A DNA stretch of 64,000 nucleotides from Dyadobacter bucti (GCF_005869225.1 NZ_SWFP01000010.1:124001-188000), one strand, 5' to 3'. Shown: positions 7,882 to 16,694, counted from the first letter of the stretch. The notes: generated by a model from the sequence alone, not told the origin. Numbers and translations: made by a program.

Positions 7882-9183
7882 TTATTCGATCATGCAGGCA
7901 CCTACCGTGACATTCGACGTTTCGTCGATCAGGATAGCCGCGCCATTGGACCGGTTCTTCTGATAAGGATCGTAAGCAACGGGCTGCGCTGTTCTTAAAA
8001 CGATTCTCGCTACGTCATTTAGCTTCAGGCTTTCAACCTCGTCCAATTTTTCGTAGGAATTGATGTCAATCTGGTATTCTATATCCCGTATCGAACACCT
8101 CGATCTCGCTGTTCCGTGTTGCAGGACGTATTTGTTGCCTGGCTTCAATGTTTTCTTGTCGTCCATCCAGCAAACCAATGCTTCAATATCCTGGCTCACG
8201 ATCGGAGAGTTATTCAGAGAAACAATGATATCTCCGCGGCTGATGTCAATATCGTCTTCCAGCAAGATGGTTACAGATTCTAAAACAGACGCCTCTTCAA
8301 TTTCGTTTCCTCCAAATTCGATTTTAGCAATTTTAGATTCCTGTTCAGAAGGCAAAACTTTGATCAGATCGCCTTTTTTGAAAGTCCCGCTCTGAACCCG
8401 GCCTGCATAGCCCCGGTAATCATGTAATTCTTCTGTCTGAGGACGGATCACATACTGCACTGAGAAGCGGCCATCTTCTGTATTCTGGTCTTTCAATACA
8501 TTGACCGTTTCCAATACAGAAAGCAGCGTTTCGCCTGTGTACCAAGGCATGTTGGCAGACCTGTCAACAATGTTATCCCCGTTCAGTGCACTTACAGGAA
8601 TAATGGTAAGGTCTTTAATGGAAAGCTTGGCGGCCAGTTCCTGATATGATTTTGCTATTTCAAGAAATGCATCCTCTGAATTTCCTACCAGATCCATTTT
8701 ATTGATTGCCACAATGACATGCGGTATTCCCAGCATAGAAGCGATCAACGAATGCCGGCGGGTTTGTTCCACCACGCCATGACGGGCATCTACGAGAATA
8801 ATCGCAAGATCTGCATTGGATGCACCGGTGACCATGTTTCTGGTGTACTGGATATGTCCGGGAGCGTCAATACTGATAAACTTGCGGCTCGGCGTCTGAA
8901 AATATTTATATGCTACGTCAATGGTAATTCCCTGTTCGCGTTCCGAGCGAAGGCCGTCCGTAAGCAATGCGAGATCAATTTCTCCCACATTTCGGCTTTT
9001 ACTGGCACGTTCGATGGCTTCCATCTGGTCAGCCAATATATTCTTTGTATCGTAAAGCAAGCGACCGATCAGGGTACTTTTCCCATCATCAACCGATCCT
9101 GCTGTTATAAATCTTAGTAAATCCACCTGTTTAATTTTGAATGATTGAATGACTGAATGAGTGAATGTTTGCTTTTCTCCCAT
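7882..9183 (-). CDS. cysN: sulfate adenylyltransferase, GTPase subunit
   Basis: A 433-aa EF-Tu-like GTPase subunit of ATP sulfurylase that powers formation of adenylyl sulfate (APS) with CysD. The P-loop GSVDDGKST spans residues 29-37, with DAPGH (G3) and NKMD (G4) after it; beta-barrel domains II and III follow. Most homologues begin right at the equivalent of VDLLRF. The first ~19 residues here come partly from a four-fold 8-base tandem repeat, and a GTG at 9126 would give the usual N terminus, so the true start may be 9126. There is no fused APS kinase (CysC), which fits an APS-type CysH. It sits directly after cysD in the leftward block. Confidence 0.95.
   Translation of the reverse strand: MGEKQTFTHSVIQSFKIKQVDLLRFITAGSVDDGKSTLIGRLLYDTKNILADQMEAIERASKSRNVGEIDLALLTDGLRSEREQGITIDVAYKYFQTPSRKFISIDAPGHIQYTRNMVTGASNADLAIILVDARHGVVEQTRRHSLIASMLGIPHVIVAINKMDLVGNSEDAFLEIAKSYQELAAKLSIKDLTIIPVSALNGDNIVDRSANMPWYTGETLLSVLETVNVLKDQNTEDGRFSVQYVIRPQTEELHDYRGYAGRVQSGTFKKGDLIKVLPSEQESKIAKIEFGGNEIEEASVLESVTILLEDDIDISRGDIIVSLNNSPIVSQDIEALVCWMDDKKTLKPGNKYVLQHGTARSRCSIRDIEYQIDINSYEKLDEVESLKLNDVARIVLRTAQPVAYDPYQKNRSNGAAILIDETSNVTVGACMIE
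9138..9169. repeat. four 8-base tandem repeats at the cysN start
   Basis: Four consecutive octamers TGAATGAT, TGAATGAC, TGAATGAG and TGAATGTT lie at 9138-9169. They fall inside the first codons of the long cysN frame and just upstream of the alternative GTG start at 9126. A change in copy number would change or break the long form. Confidence 0.7.
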
Positions 9184-9217
9184 TCTTCCCTTTCGTCCTT
9201 ACTCCCTTTTCTCCCTC

Positions 9218-10171
9218 TTAAAAATATCCTCCCTTTTTCCGATCTTCCATAGCTGCTTCAGTCTGCTGGTCGTCGATACGGGTTTCTCCGCGTTCGCTGA
9301 TCCTTGAAACCGTGATTTCGGCAATCACCTCGTCCAGGGTGGCTGCGCTTGATTCAACAGCTGCTGTACAGGTCATATCGCCCACAGTCCGGAAACGTAC
9401 CTGGCGTGTTACGATCTGGTCGTTTTCGTCTTTTTCGATTACGGGCGTGTTCGCCAGTAAATGGCCGTCTCTCAGGATCAGCTCACGTTCGTGCGCGAAA
9501 TAAATGGAAGGAAGGGCTATTTTCTCTCTTTTCAGATAAGCCCATACATCCAGCTCAGTCCAGTTGGAAATCGGGAATACACGCACATTTTCACCTTTGT
9601 GAATGCGTCCGTTGAAAAGGTTCCAGAGTTCGGGACGCTGACGTTTCGGGTCCCACTGGCCGAATTCATCGCGGAAAGAGAAAATCCTTTCTTTTGCGCG
9701 TGCTTTTTCTTCGTCACGGCGTGCACCGCCTATACATGCGTCGAATTCAAATTCTTCAATGGTATCGAGCAAAGTAAAAGTCTGCAACCAGTTGCGGCTC
9801 GCGTTTTTACCGGTTTGTTCTTTCAGGCCTTTTGCCTTGATCGTATCTTCTACGTAACGAACGATCAGCTTGGAGCCTGTGGCTGCGGCCAGCTCGTCAC
9901 GGTAATGGATGGCTTCAATAAAATTGTGTCCGGTATCAACATGTACCAGCGGAAATGGAATTTTCCCGGGAGCAAATGCTTTTTGGGCCAGACGGACAAG
10001 TGTAATCGAATCTTTCCCTCCTGAAAACAACAATGCGGGGCGCTCGAACTGACCCGCCACCTCGCGCATGACATAAATCGCCTCGGCCTCCAACTGATCC
10101 AGATAATCGGGCGACTTCCGTCTCGCGTCTGCTTCGCTGATATCCGACACTTCTTTAACTGAAATTGACAT
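9218..10171 (-). CDS. cysD: sulfate adenylyltransferase, catalytic subunit
   Basis: The 317-aa catalytic subunit of ATP sulfurylase, joining sulfate to ATP to give APS and pyrophosphate. It has the ATP-PPase (PP-loop) motif LLFSGGKDSITLVRLA, then HVDTGHNF and the GGARRDEEKARAKERIFS segment typical of CysD. The end EDRKKGGYF is also characteristic. It is followed by cysN after 34 bases; a purine-rich tract on the transcript (GGGAG/GGAAG) starts right after its stop codon. A REP-like palindrome separates it from cysH upstream. Confidence 0.95.
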   Translation of the reverse strand: MSISVKEVSDISEADARRKSPDYLDQLEAEAIYVMREVAGQFERPALLFSGGKDSITLVRLAQKAFAPGKIPFPLVHVDTGHNFIEAIHYRDELAAATGSKLIVRYVEDTIKAKGLKEQTGKNASRNWLQTFTLLDTIEEFEFDACIGGARRDEEKARAKERIFSFRDEFGQWDPKRQRPELWNLFNGRIHKGENVRVFPISNWTELDVWAYLKREKIALPSIYFAHERELILRDGHLLANTPVIEKDENDQIVTRQVRFRTVGDMTCTAAVESSAATLDEVIAEITVSRISERGETRIDDQQTEAAMEDRKKGGYF

Positions 10172-10213
10172 ACTTACTTTTATTTGATCTTACCACAATT
10201 ATTCGATTAAATT

Positions 10214-10276
10214 GGCTGTCGGCTTTCGGCCATCGGCGTTTTAGGTTCATTGTAAAAATATCGAAAGCCGACAGCT
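10214..10276. repeat. REP-like palindrome, family A, copy 2
   Basis: GCTGTCGGCTTTCG (10215-10228) and CGAAAGCCGACAGC (10262-10275) form a perfect 14-base inverted repeat with a 33-base loop in the gap between cysH and cysD. It shares its core with copies at 5.4, 12.9 and 20.5 kb. There is no T-run, so it is more likely a mobile palindrome or mRNA-stabilising hairpin than a terminator. Confidence 0.7.
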
Positions 10277-10296
10277 GAGTGCCGACCGCCAATAAC

Positions 10297-11001
10297 CTAC
10301 TTCGCGTGCAACCCACACTCTTTTTTTGTTTCGTCTTCCCACCACCATCTTCCGGCGCGGAAATCTTCACCTTCCTGAATGGCCCGGGTACATGGTGCGC
10401 ATCCGATACTGACAAATCCTCTGTCGTGCAAAGGGTTGTAAGGGATACCATTTGATTTTACATAATGCTTTACTTCGTCAAACGACCAGCTTAGTATCGG
10501 GTGGAATTTGAAAAGCTGATGCGCCTCGTCCCATTCCAGCCTTTCCATATCATGACGGTTGCCCGACTGTTCTGCCCGTATACCCGTTACCCATATTTTC
10601 GCACCTTTCAGCGCACGGTTCAGTGGTTCCACTTTGCGGATAAAGCAGCATTCCTTTCTGTTTTCAACCGAGTCGTAGAAGCTCAGAGGGCCTTTGGTAC
10701 TCACCAACTGCTCCACCGCCTCAGTTTGAGGATAATATACTTTTACCTTGGTATCGTAGCGGTTATTGGTTTTTTGCAGCGTCATATATGTTTCGCTGAA
10801 CAACCGGCCGGTATCCAATGTGAAAATTGTAATGTTCAGATTGTTCTTTAAAATGAAATCGGTAATTACCTGGTCTTCATAACCCAGACTGGTAGAGAAT
10901 ACGACTTCTCCCGGAAACAGGTCAGCCAAAATAGCCAGTGACTCCGTTTCACTTTTGCCCTCGACGGCAGCGCTTAAAGAAGGTAACATTGTAGTGTTCA
11001 T
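10297..11001 (-). CDS. cysH: adenylyl-sulfate (APS) reductase, CysH family
   Basis: This 234-aa enzyme reduces activated sulfate to sulfite using thioredoxin. It has the cluster ligands of the iron-sulfur APS-reductase class, C118-C119 (CCFIRKVEPL) and C201-x2-C204 (CAPC), plus the catalytic C229 in ECGLH near the C terminus. PAPS-specific enzymes lack the CC/CxxC pairs, so this should use APS directly. That agrees with the absence of an APS kinase here. Its ATG overlaps the TGA of the upstream PIN-domain gene (ATGA), so translation is coupled to a toxin-antitoxin module, an unusual link. Confidence 0.93.
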   Translation of the reverse strand: MNTTMLPSLSAAVEGKSETESLAILADLFPGEVVFSTSLGYEDQVITDFILKNNLNITIFTLDTGRLFSETYMTLQKTNNRYDTKVKVYYPQTEAVEQLVSTKGPLSFYDSVENRKECCFIRKVEPLNRALKGAKIWVTGIRAEQSGNRHDMERLEWDEAHQLFKFHPILSWSFDEVKHYVKSNGIPYNPLHDRGFVSIGCAPCTRAIQEGEDFRAGRWWWEDETKKECGLHAK

Positions 11002-11462
11002 GGTAATTCGCCTGCTTGTCTGACGGCCTCATCAATTAACTGCGAATTGATACGAAAGTCAGTGTTTGAAATTTTATCTAATATAGTTTTGGCCGAAGGG
11101 ATTGTTCCATTGAGTTTAGCTTTAATAACTACTCCAATTGTCCCGGTCACTTTTAAACCTAATTTAACAGCAATCTTTCTTGCTTTCAGATCATCGAGAA
11201 TTACCGTAGAATTTTCGGTTTCAAAAGAAAGTGTCAATGCGGTTGATTCGCCCAAATCGAGAGAATCTTCCAATAGGCGTTGCAATTGTTTATCCTTTGT
11301 TTCTACAACCTCAATCCAGTCCGGAATATCCTGGTTGAATTCTTCTGCTATTTCCGGAGTAATTAGTATTCTTCGGTAGTTTGCTCTTAAAATGTCCAGC
11401 TCGTCCACTTTTGACAAAAGAATCAAACAGCTTGTATCCGCAATCACAAGACTTTCAAGCAT
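10998..11462 (-). CDS. PIN-domain protein, DUF3368 family (putative toxin)
   Basis: A PIN-fold nuclease-like protein of the DUF3368 type, about 154 aa from the Met at 11462 (an upstream Met at 11474 adds four residues). The N-terminal VIADTSCLILLSKV, the mid-protein LDLGESTALTL and ILDDLKARKIA carry the acidic residues expected of the PIN active site. Proteins of this family are commonly paired with a UPF0175 antitoxin, and such a gene lies directly upstream with an 8-base overlap. The stop overlaps the start of cysH by four bases, so the pair is built into the sulfate operon. The reading frame looks intact. RNase activity and toxicity are inferred from the family. Confidence 0.8.
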   Translation of the reverse strand: MLESLVIADTSCLILLSKVDELDILRANYRRILITPEIAEEFNQDIPDWIEVVETKDKQLQRLLEDSLDLGESTALTLSFETENSTVILDDLKARKIAVKLGLKVTGTIGVVIKAKLNGTIPSAKTILDKISNTDFRINSQLIDEAVRQAGELP

Positions 11463-11682
11463 TCCGAATATCACTTTCCAAGTCTACCGCGGAATCTCCA
11501 AAAAGTGAAAACCCAAAACGCCCCATAATTTCTATGAAAGTACGTTTGCTGATACCAACAATTCCCGCAGCCTGACCGAGTGTTACCCGACCGCGTTCAT
11601 ATAGCTGTCCTGCCAGAATCATTTTTAATTCAAATTCTTCTGACTCGACAGATTCGGGTAATGTGATAGTCAGCGTTCTCAT
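11455..11682 (-). CDS. UPF0175-family antitoxin-like protein
   Basis: A 75-aa protein matching UPF0175. A short N-terminal strand (LTITLPES) is followed by a helical region and a helix-turn-helix-like stretch, LGQAAGIVGISKRTFIEIMG, that ends in a variable acidic tail. The family usually acts as the DNA-binding antitoxin of DUF3368 PIN toxins, and the PIN gene follows with an 8-base overlap. It starts only 11 bases after the metZ stop, which leaves no room for a private promoter between them; if it autoregulates, its site must be within or before metZ. Confidence 0.8.
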   Translation of the reverse strand: MRTLTITLPESVESEEFELKMILAGQLYERGRVTLGQAAGIVGISKRTFIEIMGRFGFSLFGDSAVDLESDIRNA

Positions 11683-11693
11683 GATGGCTTATT

Positions 11694-12881
11694 TTACTCC
11701 AATATATCACTTTTAACCGACACCTCTACGGCATTTGTGAAATCTTCGATGAGGTCTTCCACGTCTTCCAGACCAACTGAAATACGGATCAGGCCTTCGG
11801 TTATGCCCAAAGCCAGTTTTTCGTCGGGTTTTAATTTGGCATGCGTGGTGGTGTAAGGATTGGTAACGATCGTCCGGGTATCACCAAGATTTGATGATAG
11901 AGACGCAATTTCCAGGGCATCCATAAATCCTGCTACACGCTCAAAACCGCCTTCCAGCTCAATCGTGACAATGGCACCTCCGGCACTCATTTGCCGTTTG
12001 GCGAGGTTATATTGTGGGTGAGATTCCAGGAAAGGATACTTCACTTTCTTCACATCAGAATGTTTTTCCAGCGCAGTAGCCAGTTTTAAAGCATTCGAAG
12101 CATGTTTTTCCATTCTCAAATGCAGAGTCTCAAGGCTTTTGCTCAATACCCATGCATTAAACGGCGACATTGACGGCCCGGTCTGACGACAGAAAAACCG
12201 CAACTCTTTGATATATTCTTTTTTACCTACCACAATTCCACCCAGCACACGGCCTTGTCCGTCCATATATTTGGTTGCGGAATGTACGATAAGGTCGGCG
12301 CCAAACTCAACCGGGTTTTGTAAAGCAGGAGAGGCAAAACAGTTATCTACGTTGAATATCAGATTATGCTTTTTGCAAATACGGCCGATCATAGCCAGGT
12401 CCACAAGGTCAAGGCCAGGGTTTGATGGTGTTTCAAGATAGACCATTCTGGTATTAGGCTGTACCGCTGCTTCCCAGTCGGACTCAGAAGCATCTGCATC
12501 CAGGTAAGTGTAAGTAATACCCCATTTGCTCAAAATCTGCGTGATCACCTGATGCGCAGAACCGAACAACGCCCGGCACGCCACAATATGATCGCCGCTT
12601 TTCAACAAAGCTGCCATACTCGCAAACACCGCCGCCATACCCGTTGCAGTGGCAACACCATCTTCACAGTCTTCCAGCAGACAAACTTTGTCTACAAATT
12701 CCTGAACGGTAGGGTTAGAAAAACGGCTGTAAATGTTACCTTCTTCAGTTTCCTCGAAAAGGGCTTTTCCTTGTTCTGCACTTTCAAAAGTGAAGCTGCT
12801 CGTCAGAAACAACGGAGTGGAATGCTCTCGGAAATGCGTCTTCTTGGTTTGGGTACGGATCGCTTTGGTTTGCTTTTTCAT
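11694..12881 (-). CDS. metZ: O-succinylhomoserine sulfhydrylase
   Basis: A 395-aa PLP enzyme of the Cys/Met metabolism (trans-sulfuration) family. K204 in HSATKYMDGQGR binds PLP, and the upstream YSRFSNPT and VYLETPSNPGLDLVD motifs are typical. The GQGRVLGG sequence after the lysine fits the MetZ branch, which condenses O-succinyl- (or acetyl-) homoserine with sulfide to homocysteine. In this block it would use the sulfide made by the reductase. Cystathionine gamma-synthase is the main alternative, but the context favours direct sulfhydrylation. Confidence 0.88.
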   Translation of the reverse strand: MKKQTKAIRTQTKKTHFREHSTPLFLTSSFTFESAEQGKALFEETEEGNIYSRFSNPTVQEFVDKVCLLEDCEDGVATATGMAAVFASMAALLKSGDHIVACRALFGSAHQVITQILSKWGITYTYLDADASESDWEAAVQPNTRMVYLETPSNPGLDLVDLAMIGRICKKHNLIFNVDNCFASPALQNPVEFGADLIVHSATKYMDGQGRVLGGIVVGKKEYIKELRFFCRQTGPSMSPFNAWVLSKSLETLHLRMEKHASNALKLATALEKHSDVKKVKYPFLESHPQYNLAKRQMSAGGAIVTIELEGGFERVAGFMDALEIASLSSNLGDTRTIVTNPYTTTHAKLKPDEKLALGITEGLIRISVGLEDVEDLIEDFTNAVEVSVKSDILE

Positions 12882-12896
12882 GCGGACTGTTTGTTC

Positions 12897-13009
12897 TGGC
12901 TATCGGCTATCGGCCGTCAGCTATCAGCTTATTTTTATTAATCAATTAATTATTGAAAATCTTTATCTCATCTCGTTTAAGCCGACTGCCGATAGCTGAC
13001 AGCCGAAAA
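12897..13009. repeat. REP-like palindrome, family A, copy 3
   Basis: The 129-base gap between the TSUP gene and metZ is mostly an imperfect inverted repeat. CGGCTATCGGCCGTCAGCTA (from 12904) faces the GCCGATAGCTGACAGCCGA unit (about 12988-13006), with an AT-rich loop. It belongs to the same family as copies at 5.4, 10.2 and 20.5 kb. Confidence 0.6.
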
Positions 13010-13010
13010 C

Positions 13011-14183
13011 CTAAAAAAGAACCATATATATTATCCTCATACTTACAATGATCACTACGGTTCCTACCATGATCATCATTGTTTTGATCGGCAGTCGTCT
13101 CGAAAGTGTGGCTGCGATCGGCGCAGCTACCATTCCTCCCAGAATCAGTCCCAATACCACCTGCCAGTGCGAAAATCCGATGATAGTGATAAACGTTACC
13201 GAGCTGGCCAGCGAAACAAAAAACTCCGCCAGGTTCACCGAGCCGATCGTGTATTTAGGGTGACGCCCTCTTGCAATCAGTGTCGATGTAACGATAGGGC
13301 CCCAACCGCCGCCGCCTATGGAATCCAGCGTTCCCCCTGCCATAGCAAGCCACCCGATTTTTTTGATTGGCCGCTTTTCAATACGTTTCTTCAACGCTTT
13401 TTGAATGATAAGAATTCCCAGTATCAGGGTATAAACTGCTACCAGGGGCTTGATAATGTAAATGTATTTTTCGAGTGATGACAAGAGATATGCACCCGTG
13501 ATTGCCCCTAAAACGCCGGGGAAGAGGATCTTTTTGAATAATTTACTATTAACATTCCCGAATTTTAAATGCATGTAACCGGAAACACCACTTGTGAAAA
13601 TTTCAGAAGTATGTACACTGGCACTTACCGCAGACGGAGGGACGCCTAAAGTGAGTAAGAAAGTGGCCGCAGTCACGCCATAAGCCATGCCCAGCGCGCC
13701 GTCGATCATTTGCGCTACAAACCCCCCGAGAACGTAATAGAAGAAACTTTTATTCAGTTCGAGTTCCTCCCAGAGAACGGACAGCCGGTCATAAGTAAAG
13801 TAGGTAAATATCAGGTGCCCCACGATCATCAACGAGATGGCGGAGAAAATGTTAACGGCGATTTCTGTTCGTGATCGTTTGCGGACCGTAGCTGCCCATA
13901 TTTTCTGCTGGAGTGTTTCCCACGTGAGCGGGACTTTCGGGCTTTTATGAGGGTGCGGATCCTGGCTCTGTGTTCCGGGTATCGAATAAATACTGCTAAA
14001 AAGAACGTCCGATTCTTCCGGCAGATCTTTTAAGAATACGACCTGTCCTTTTTCACGTGCGAGTGCCGCCAGGCGCCGGTCTTCTTCCGGGTCACCACTT
14101 GCAATATATGCTACGTGGATAGATTTCCAGTCCGTGGATTCCTTGGTTTCAGATGAGGGTATTGAGTCCGCCGCTTCCTTCAA
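13011..14183 (-). CDS. TSUP (TauE/SafE) family transporter with N-terminal Met8-like segment
   Basis: A 390-aa protein. Residues about 108-390 are a TSUP transporter with two related repeats, marked by AQMIDGALGMAYGVTAA and GGTLDSIGGGGWGPIVTS. Members move sulfite, sulfate or organosulfur anions across the inner membrane. Residues 22-70 are soluble and resemble the second half of the precorrin-2 dehydrogenase NAD domain of siroheme synthase (pattern IAS-D-ee-rrlA-lArek-qVvflkDlPe-sdvlFsSI); the glycine-rich NAD loop that normally comes before it is missing. Position as first gene of the sulfate block suggests sulfate uptake or sulfite export linked to this pathway; direction is unknown. Confidence 0.8.
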   Translation of the reverse strand: MKEAADSIPSSETKESTDWKSIHVAYIASGDPEEDRRLAALAREKGQVVFLKDLPEESDVLFSSIYSIPGTQSQDPHPHKSPKVPLTWETLQQKIWAATVRKRSRTEIAVNIFSAISLMIVGHLIFTYFTYDRLSVLWEELELNKSFFYYVLGGFVAQMIDGALGMAYGVTAATFLLTLGVPPSAVSASVHTSEIFTSGVSGYMHLKFGNVNSKLFKKILFPGVLGAITGAYLLSSLEKYIYIIKPLVAVYTLILGILIIQKALKKRIEKRPIKKIGWLAMAGGTLDSIGGGGWGPIVTSTLIARGRHPKYTIGSVNLAEFFVSLASSVTFITIIGFSHWQVVLGLILGGMVAAPIAATLSRRLPIKTMMIMVGTVVIIVSMRIIYMVLF

Positions 14184-14292
14184 AGTCTATGTAGTATACT
14201 ATTATTATAGAGTAATATCGCAACAAAATAGCAAACAACTGTTTGCTATTCAGGCTACAAAAATAGAATCTAATTGTTAATTATCAAAGAGC

Positions 14293-14326
14293 AAAAAAGC
14301 AGAGTCCCCCTTTTGGAAGCCTCTGC
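14293..14326 (-). terminator. terminator of the glycan-oxidation operon
   Basis: Read leftward, GCAGAG with a CC/GG extension pairs with CTCTGC and is followed by six T (14293-14298). It lies 35 bases after the stop of the last FAD oxidoreductase gene and before the TSUP gene, so it separates the flavin/glycan operon from the sulfate block. Confidence 0.75.
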
Positions 14327-14360
14327 CTCGTTATTAAAAATGATTATAATTTAGATTATT

Positions 14361-16640
14361 TCAGGCGTAGCATCTTACTTCCAGCAATGAGACAGGCACG
14401 TGTTCACTGTTACCGGAAAGGACGATTTTGAGATGTTGCGTATTGATGGGTTTTTCAAAGTGAATGGCACCCCGGCTTTGGTGGTTATCCGAAATTGTAC
14501 CGACGATCTCATTGTTGCAGTTCAGAACTTTTACGTTGCTGGCACAAAAAGGCATAACGGTTTCGGGATGAACGTATATTACATTTTCCATGGGGTTATC
14601 ATAGTCCGCGTCAAACACGAAATCGATCCTGGAAATAGCTTTTGGCTCGTCCCAGCTGATTGTTAACATGGGTTCTCTATCCGTGAAATCCGCCACCCAG
14701 GCATTGGGGCGAGATATGGGACGATGGTGACCATTGGTTAAATTACCTGTTTCAAAAGCCGAGAGCGGAGTGCCTAATTTCATGGCTATATTCCTGCCTT
14801 CCGGCCTGCGCTGCGGGCACCAGAATTCAAAAGTATCAACGCCTATATCTTCGTCCGGTTCCTGTTTCCCATAATTGGAAACTGCAGGATTGGTTGCATT
14901 AAAAACAGATACAAGTCCGGTGATCCTTGTGTCACTGTACTGTAGTTTAACCTTTTCATTTTTCATAAAACAAACAAAAGCATAACAATCTTCCTCAAAA
15001 GTTGCCTCCCAGTCGATTTTGATTTCTTGTTTGCCTTTGGTCAATTTCATGCTTTTTGTTTCAAGGGTAATATCAGGTGTATGGTTGAAAGCTTTACTGC
15101 TTTTCCTAAGCTCCACCTGCAAAGTAGTGTCTTCCAGCGCCTCTGTCCAGAAGGTTACTGATGGAATTTTCCCGGAAACTGGCAGCATTTGTGCCGCGGA
15201 ATGTTTGATCACCGCCCAATGAGCGCCACCCGCAAGTTCGCTGAGTTGCAAAGTGGAAGATGCCGTAACTGATATTGCTTTTTGAACAAGATCTTCTGTA
15301 TCGGACACAACAGTTTGTGGTAAATACTGGCCTGAACGCCAGAGTTCCTGCTGCAATTCTTCGAGATGCAGTTCTCCGGCTTCCCGCGGGCTGCAATTGT
15401 ATTTTTTACAAATTGCCGCAGCGATAGCTACAGCTTGTCCGCCCGCCGCGCTCGTCGCCATTACACGCGTTGAGGCAAAAGCTACGTGCGTGGCACTGAT
15501 GATCCGGCCGGCAATGAAAAGGTTATTGATATTTTTGCTGTAATAACAACGGTATGGAATGCTGTATACACCTTTGCTATGCCACTGGTTGCAACCCGAC
15601 TGGTCACTGTACACACCGTCGGCAGGGTGGAGGTCAAGGCTCCATCCTCCGAATGCTACCGTATCAGCGAATGTTTTTTGTTCCACAACGTCCTGCTGTC
15701 TGAGCATATAGTCTCCCTCAAAACGCCTGCTCTCTCTCTTTCCCGGAATTGTCCCAACCCATTCCAGGGTCATATTTTCAGCCTCGGGGAATTCGCCGGA
15801 GTTTTTAATGTAGTTCCAGGCCCCGTAAACCACTTTCCATAATTCCCACTTTATTTTTTCGGTATCATGCACAGTGTCGAGGCGGCCTCCGTACTCCAGC
15901 CACCATAACCGGCAGCCGAAGTCTTTGGGATTAAATGTTTTGTACCGGGGAATTTCGGTGATATCTTTTAATGCAAAAGAAGGTGGCGTGAATTTTACCG
16001 GTCTGCCTATATCTTTGGAATAGAAATACATAGAATGACCCAATAGCTCACCATAAGCCTTGTCGGGAGCAAATTTTTCACCAAACTCATCTGCCGATTC
16101 CGCGCCCATCCGAAAGGCCGCTCCGGACAAAAAACCCAGGATTCCATCTCCCGACGAGTCGCAGAACAAAGGAGCCGTAACTGTATACCGGGTACTGTTC
16201 TGGCTGCAGAATGCGTGAACAGCCTTGATGGCATCATCACCATCTTTTTTATCCAGATCGAATACCGCTGTGTTGAGTAAAAGCGTGATGTTTTTTTCCT
16301 CCACCACCTTTTCCAGCATCACAGTATCAAAGATGAGGGGGTTGCCGTCGGGGTTACGGTATAGGTTTTCAAGCATTATTTCATCGATTACACCTCCCTC
16401 GCGTGCCCACCGGTTGTTGTTTCCCATGTGCGACGTGGCACCCAGGATCCAAAGCCTCACTTCGCTGGAACAGTTTCCGCCCAGTACTGGCCGGTCCTGT
16501 AACAAAACGACTTTAAGTCCGGCCCGTGCGGCAGTGATGGCCGCGCATGTTCCCGTTAATCCTCCACCCACAATCACCAGGTCTGTGCTGTACGAAATGG
16601 CTTTTGGTTCTCTCTTGTATGTTGATTCTTCTTTTATCAT
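14361..16640 (-). CDS. FAD-dependent oxidoreductase (FAD_oxidored) with C-terminal discoidin-like domain, no signal peptide
   Basis: A 759-aa FAD_oxidored-family protein. The Rossmann FAD motif GGGLTG is at residues 25-30, followed by LGGNCSSEVRLW, and the conserved CDSSGDGILGF segment sits in the middle. The last ~150 residues form a beta-rich region with WDEPKAISRIDFVFD and LLEVRCYA, like F5/8 type C (discoidin) sugar-binding modules. Unlike its two paralogues in this operon it has no Sec or Tat signal, so it should act in the cytoplasm. It is the last gene, 54 bases after the GH2 gene. The substrate is unknown; oxidation of an imported sugar or uronate is my inference. Relatives are sometimes labelled xanthan lyase without proof. 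Confidence 0.8.
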   Translation of the reverse strand: MIKEESTYKREPKAISYSTDLVIVGGGLTGTCAAITAARAGLKVVLLQDRPVLGGNCSSEVRLWILGATSHMGNNNRWAREGGVIDEIMLENLYRNPDGNPLIFDTVMLEKVVEEKNITLLLNTAVFDLDKKDGDDAIKAVHAFCSQNSTRYTVTAPLFCDSSGDGILGFLSGAAFRMGAESADEFGEKFAPDKAYGELLGHSMYFYSKDIGRPVKFTPPSFALKDITEIPRYKTFNPKDFGCRLWWLEYGGRLDTVHDTEKIKWELWKVVYGAWNYIKNSGEFPEAENMTLEWVGTIPGKRESRRFEGDYMLRQQDVVEQKTFADTVAFGGWSLDLHPADGVYSDQSGCNQWHSKGVYSIPYRCYYSKNINNLFIAGRIISATHVAFASTRVMATSAAGGQAVAIAAAICKKYNCSPREAGELHLEELQQELWRSGQYLPQTVVSDTEDLVQKAISVTASSTLQLSELAGGAHWAVIKHSAAQMLPVSGKIPSVTFWTEALEDTTLQVELRKSSKAFNHTPDITLETKSMKLTKGKQEIKIDWEATFEEDCYAFVCFMKNEKVKLQYSDTRITGLVSVFNATNPAVSNYGKQEPDEDIGVDTFEFWCPQRRPEGRNIAMKLGTPLSAFETGNLTNGHHRPISRPNAWVADFTDREPMLTISWDEPKAISRIDFVFDADYDNPMENVIYVHPETVMPFCASNVKVLNCNNEIVGTISDNHQSRGAIHFEKPINTQHLKIVLSGNSEHVPVSLLEVRCYA

Positions 16641-16694
16641 TTGTCAGGAAATTAATAACATCCGGTGTATACGCTTTCCAGCGCTTTCGCTCTT

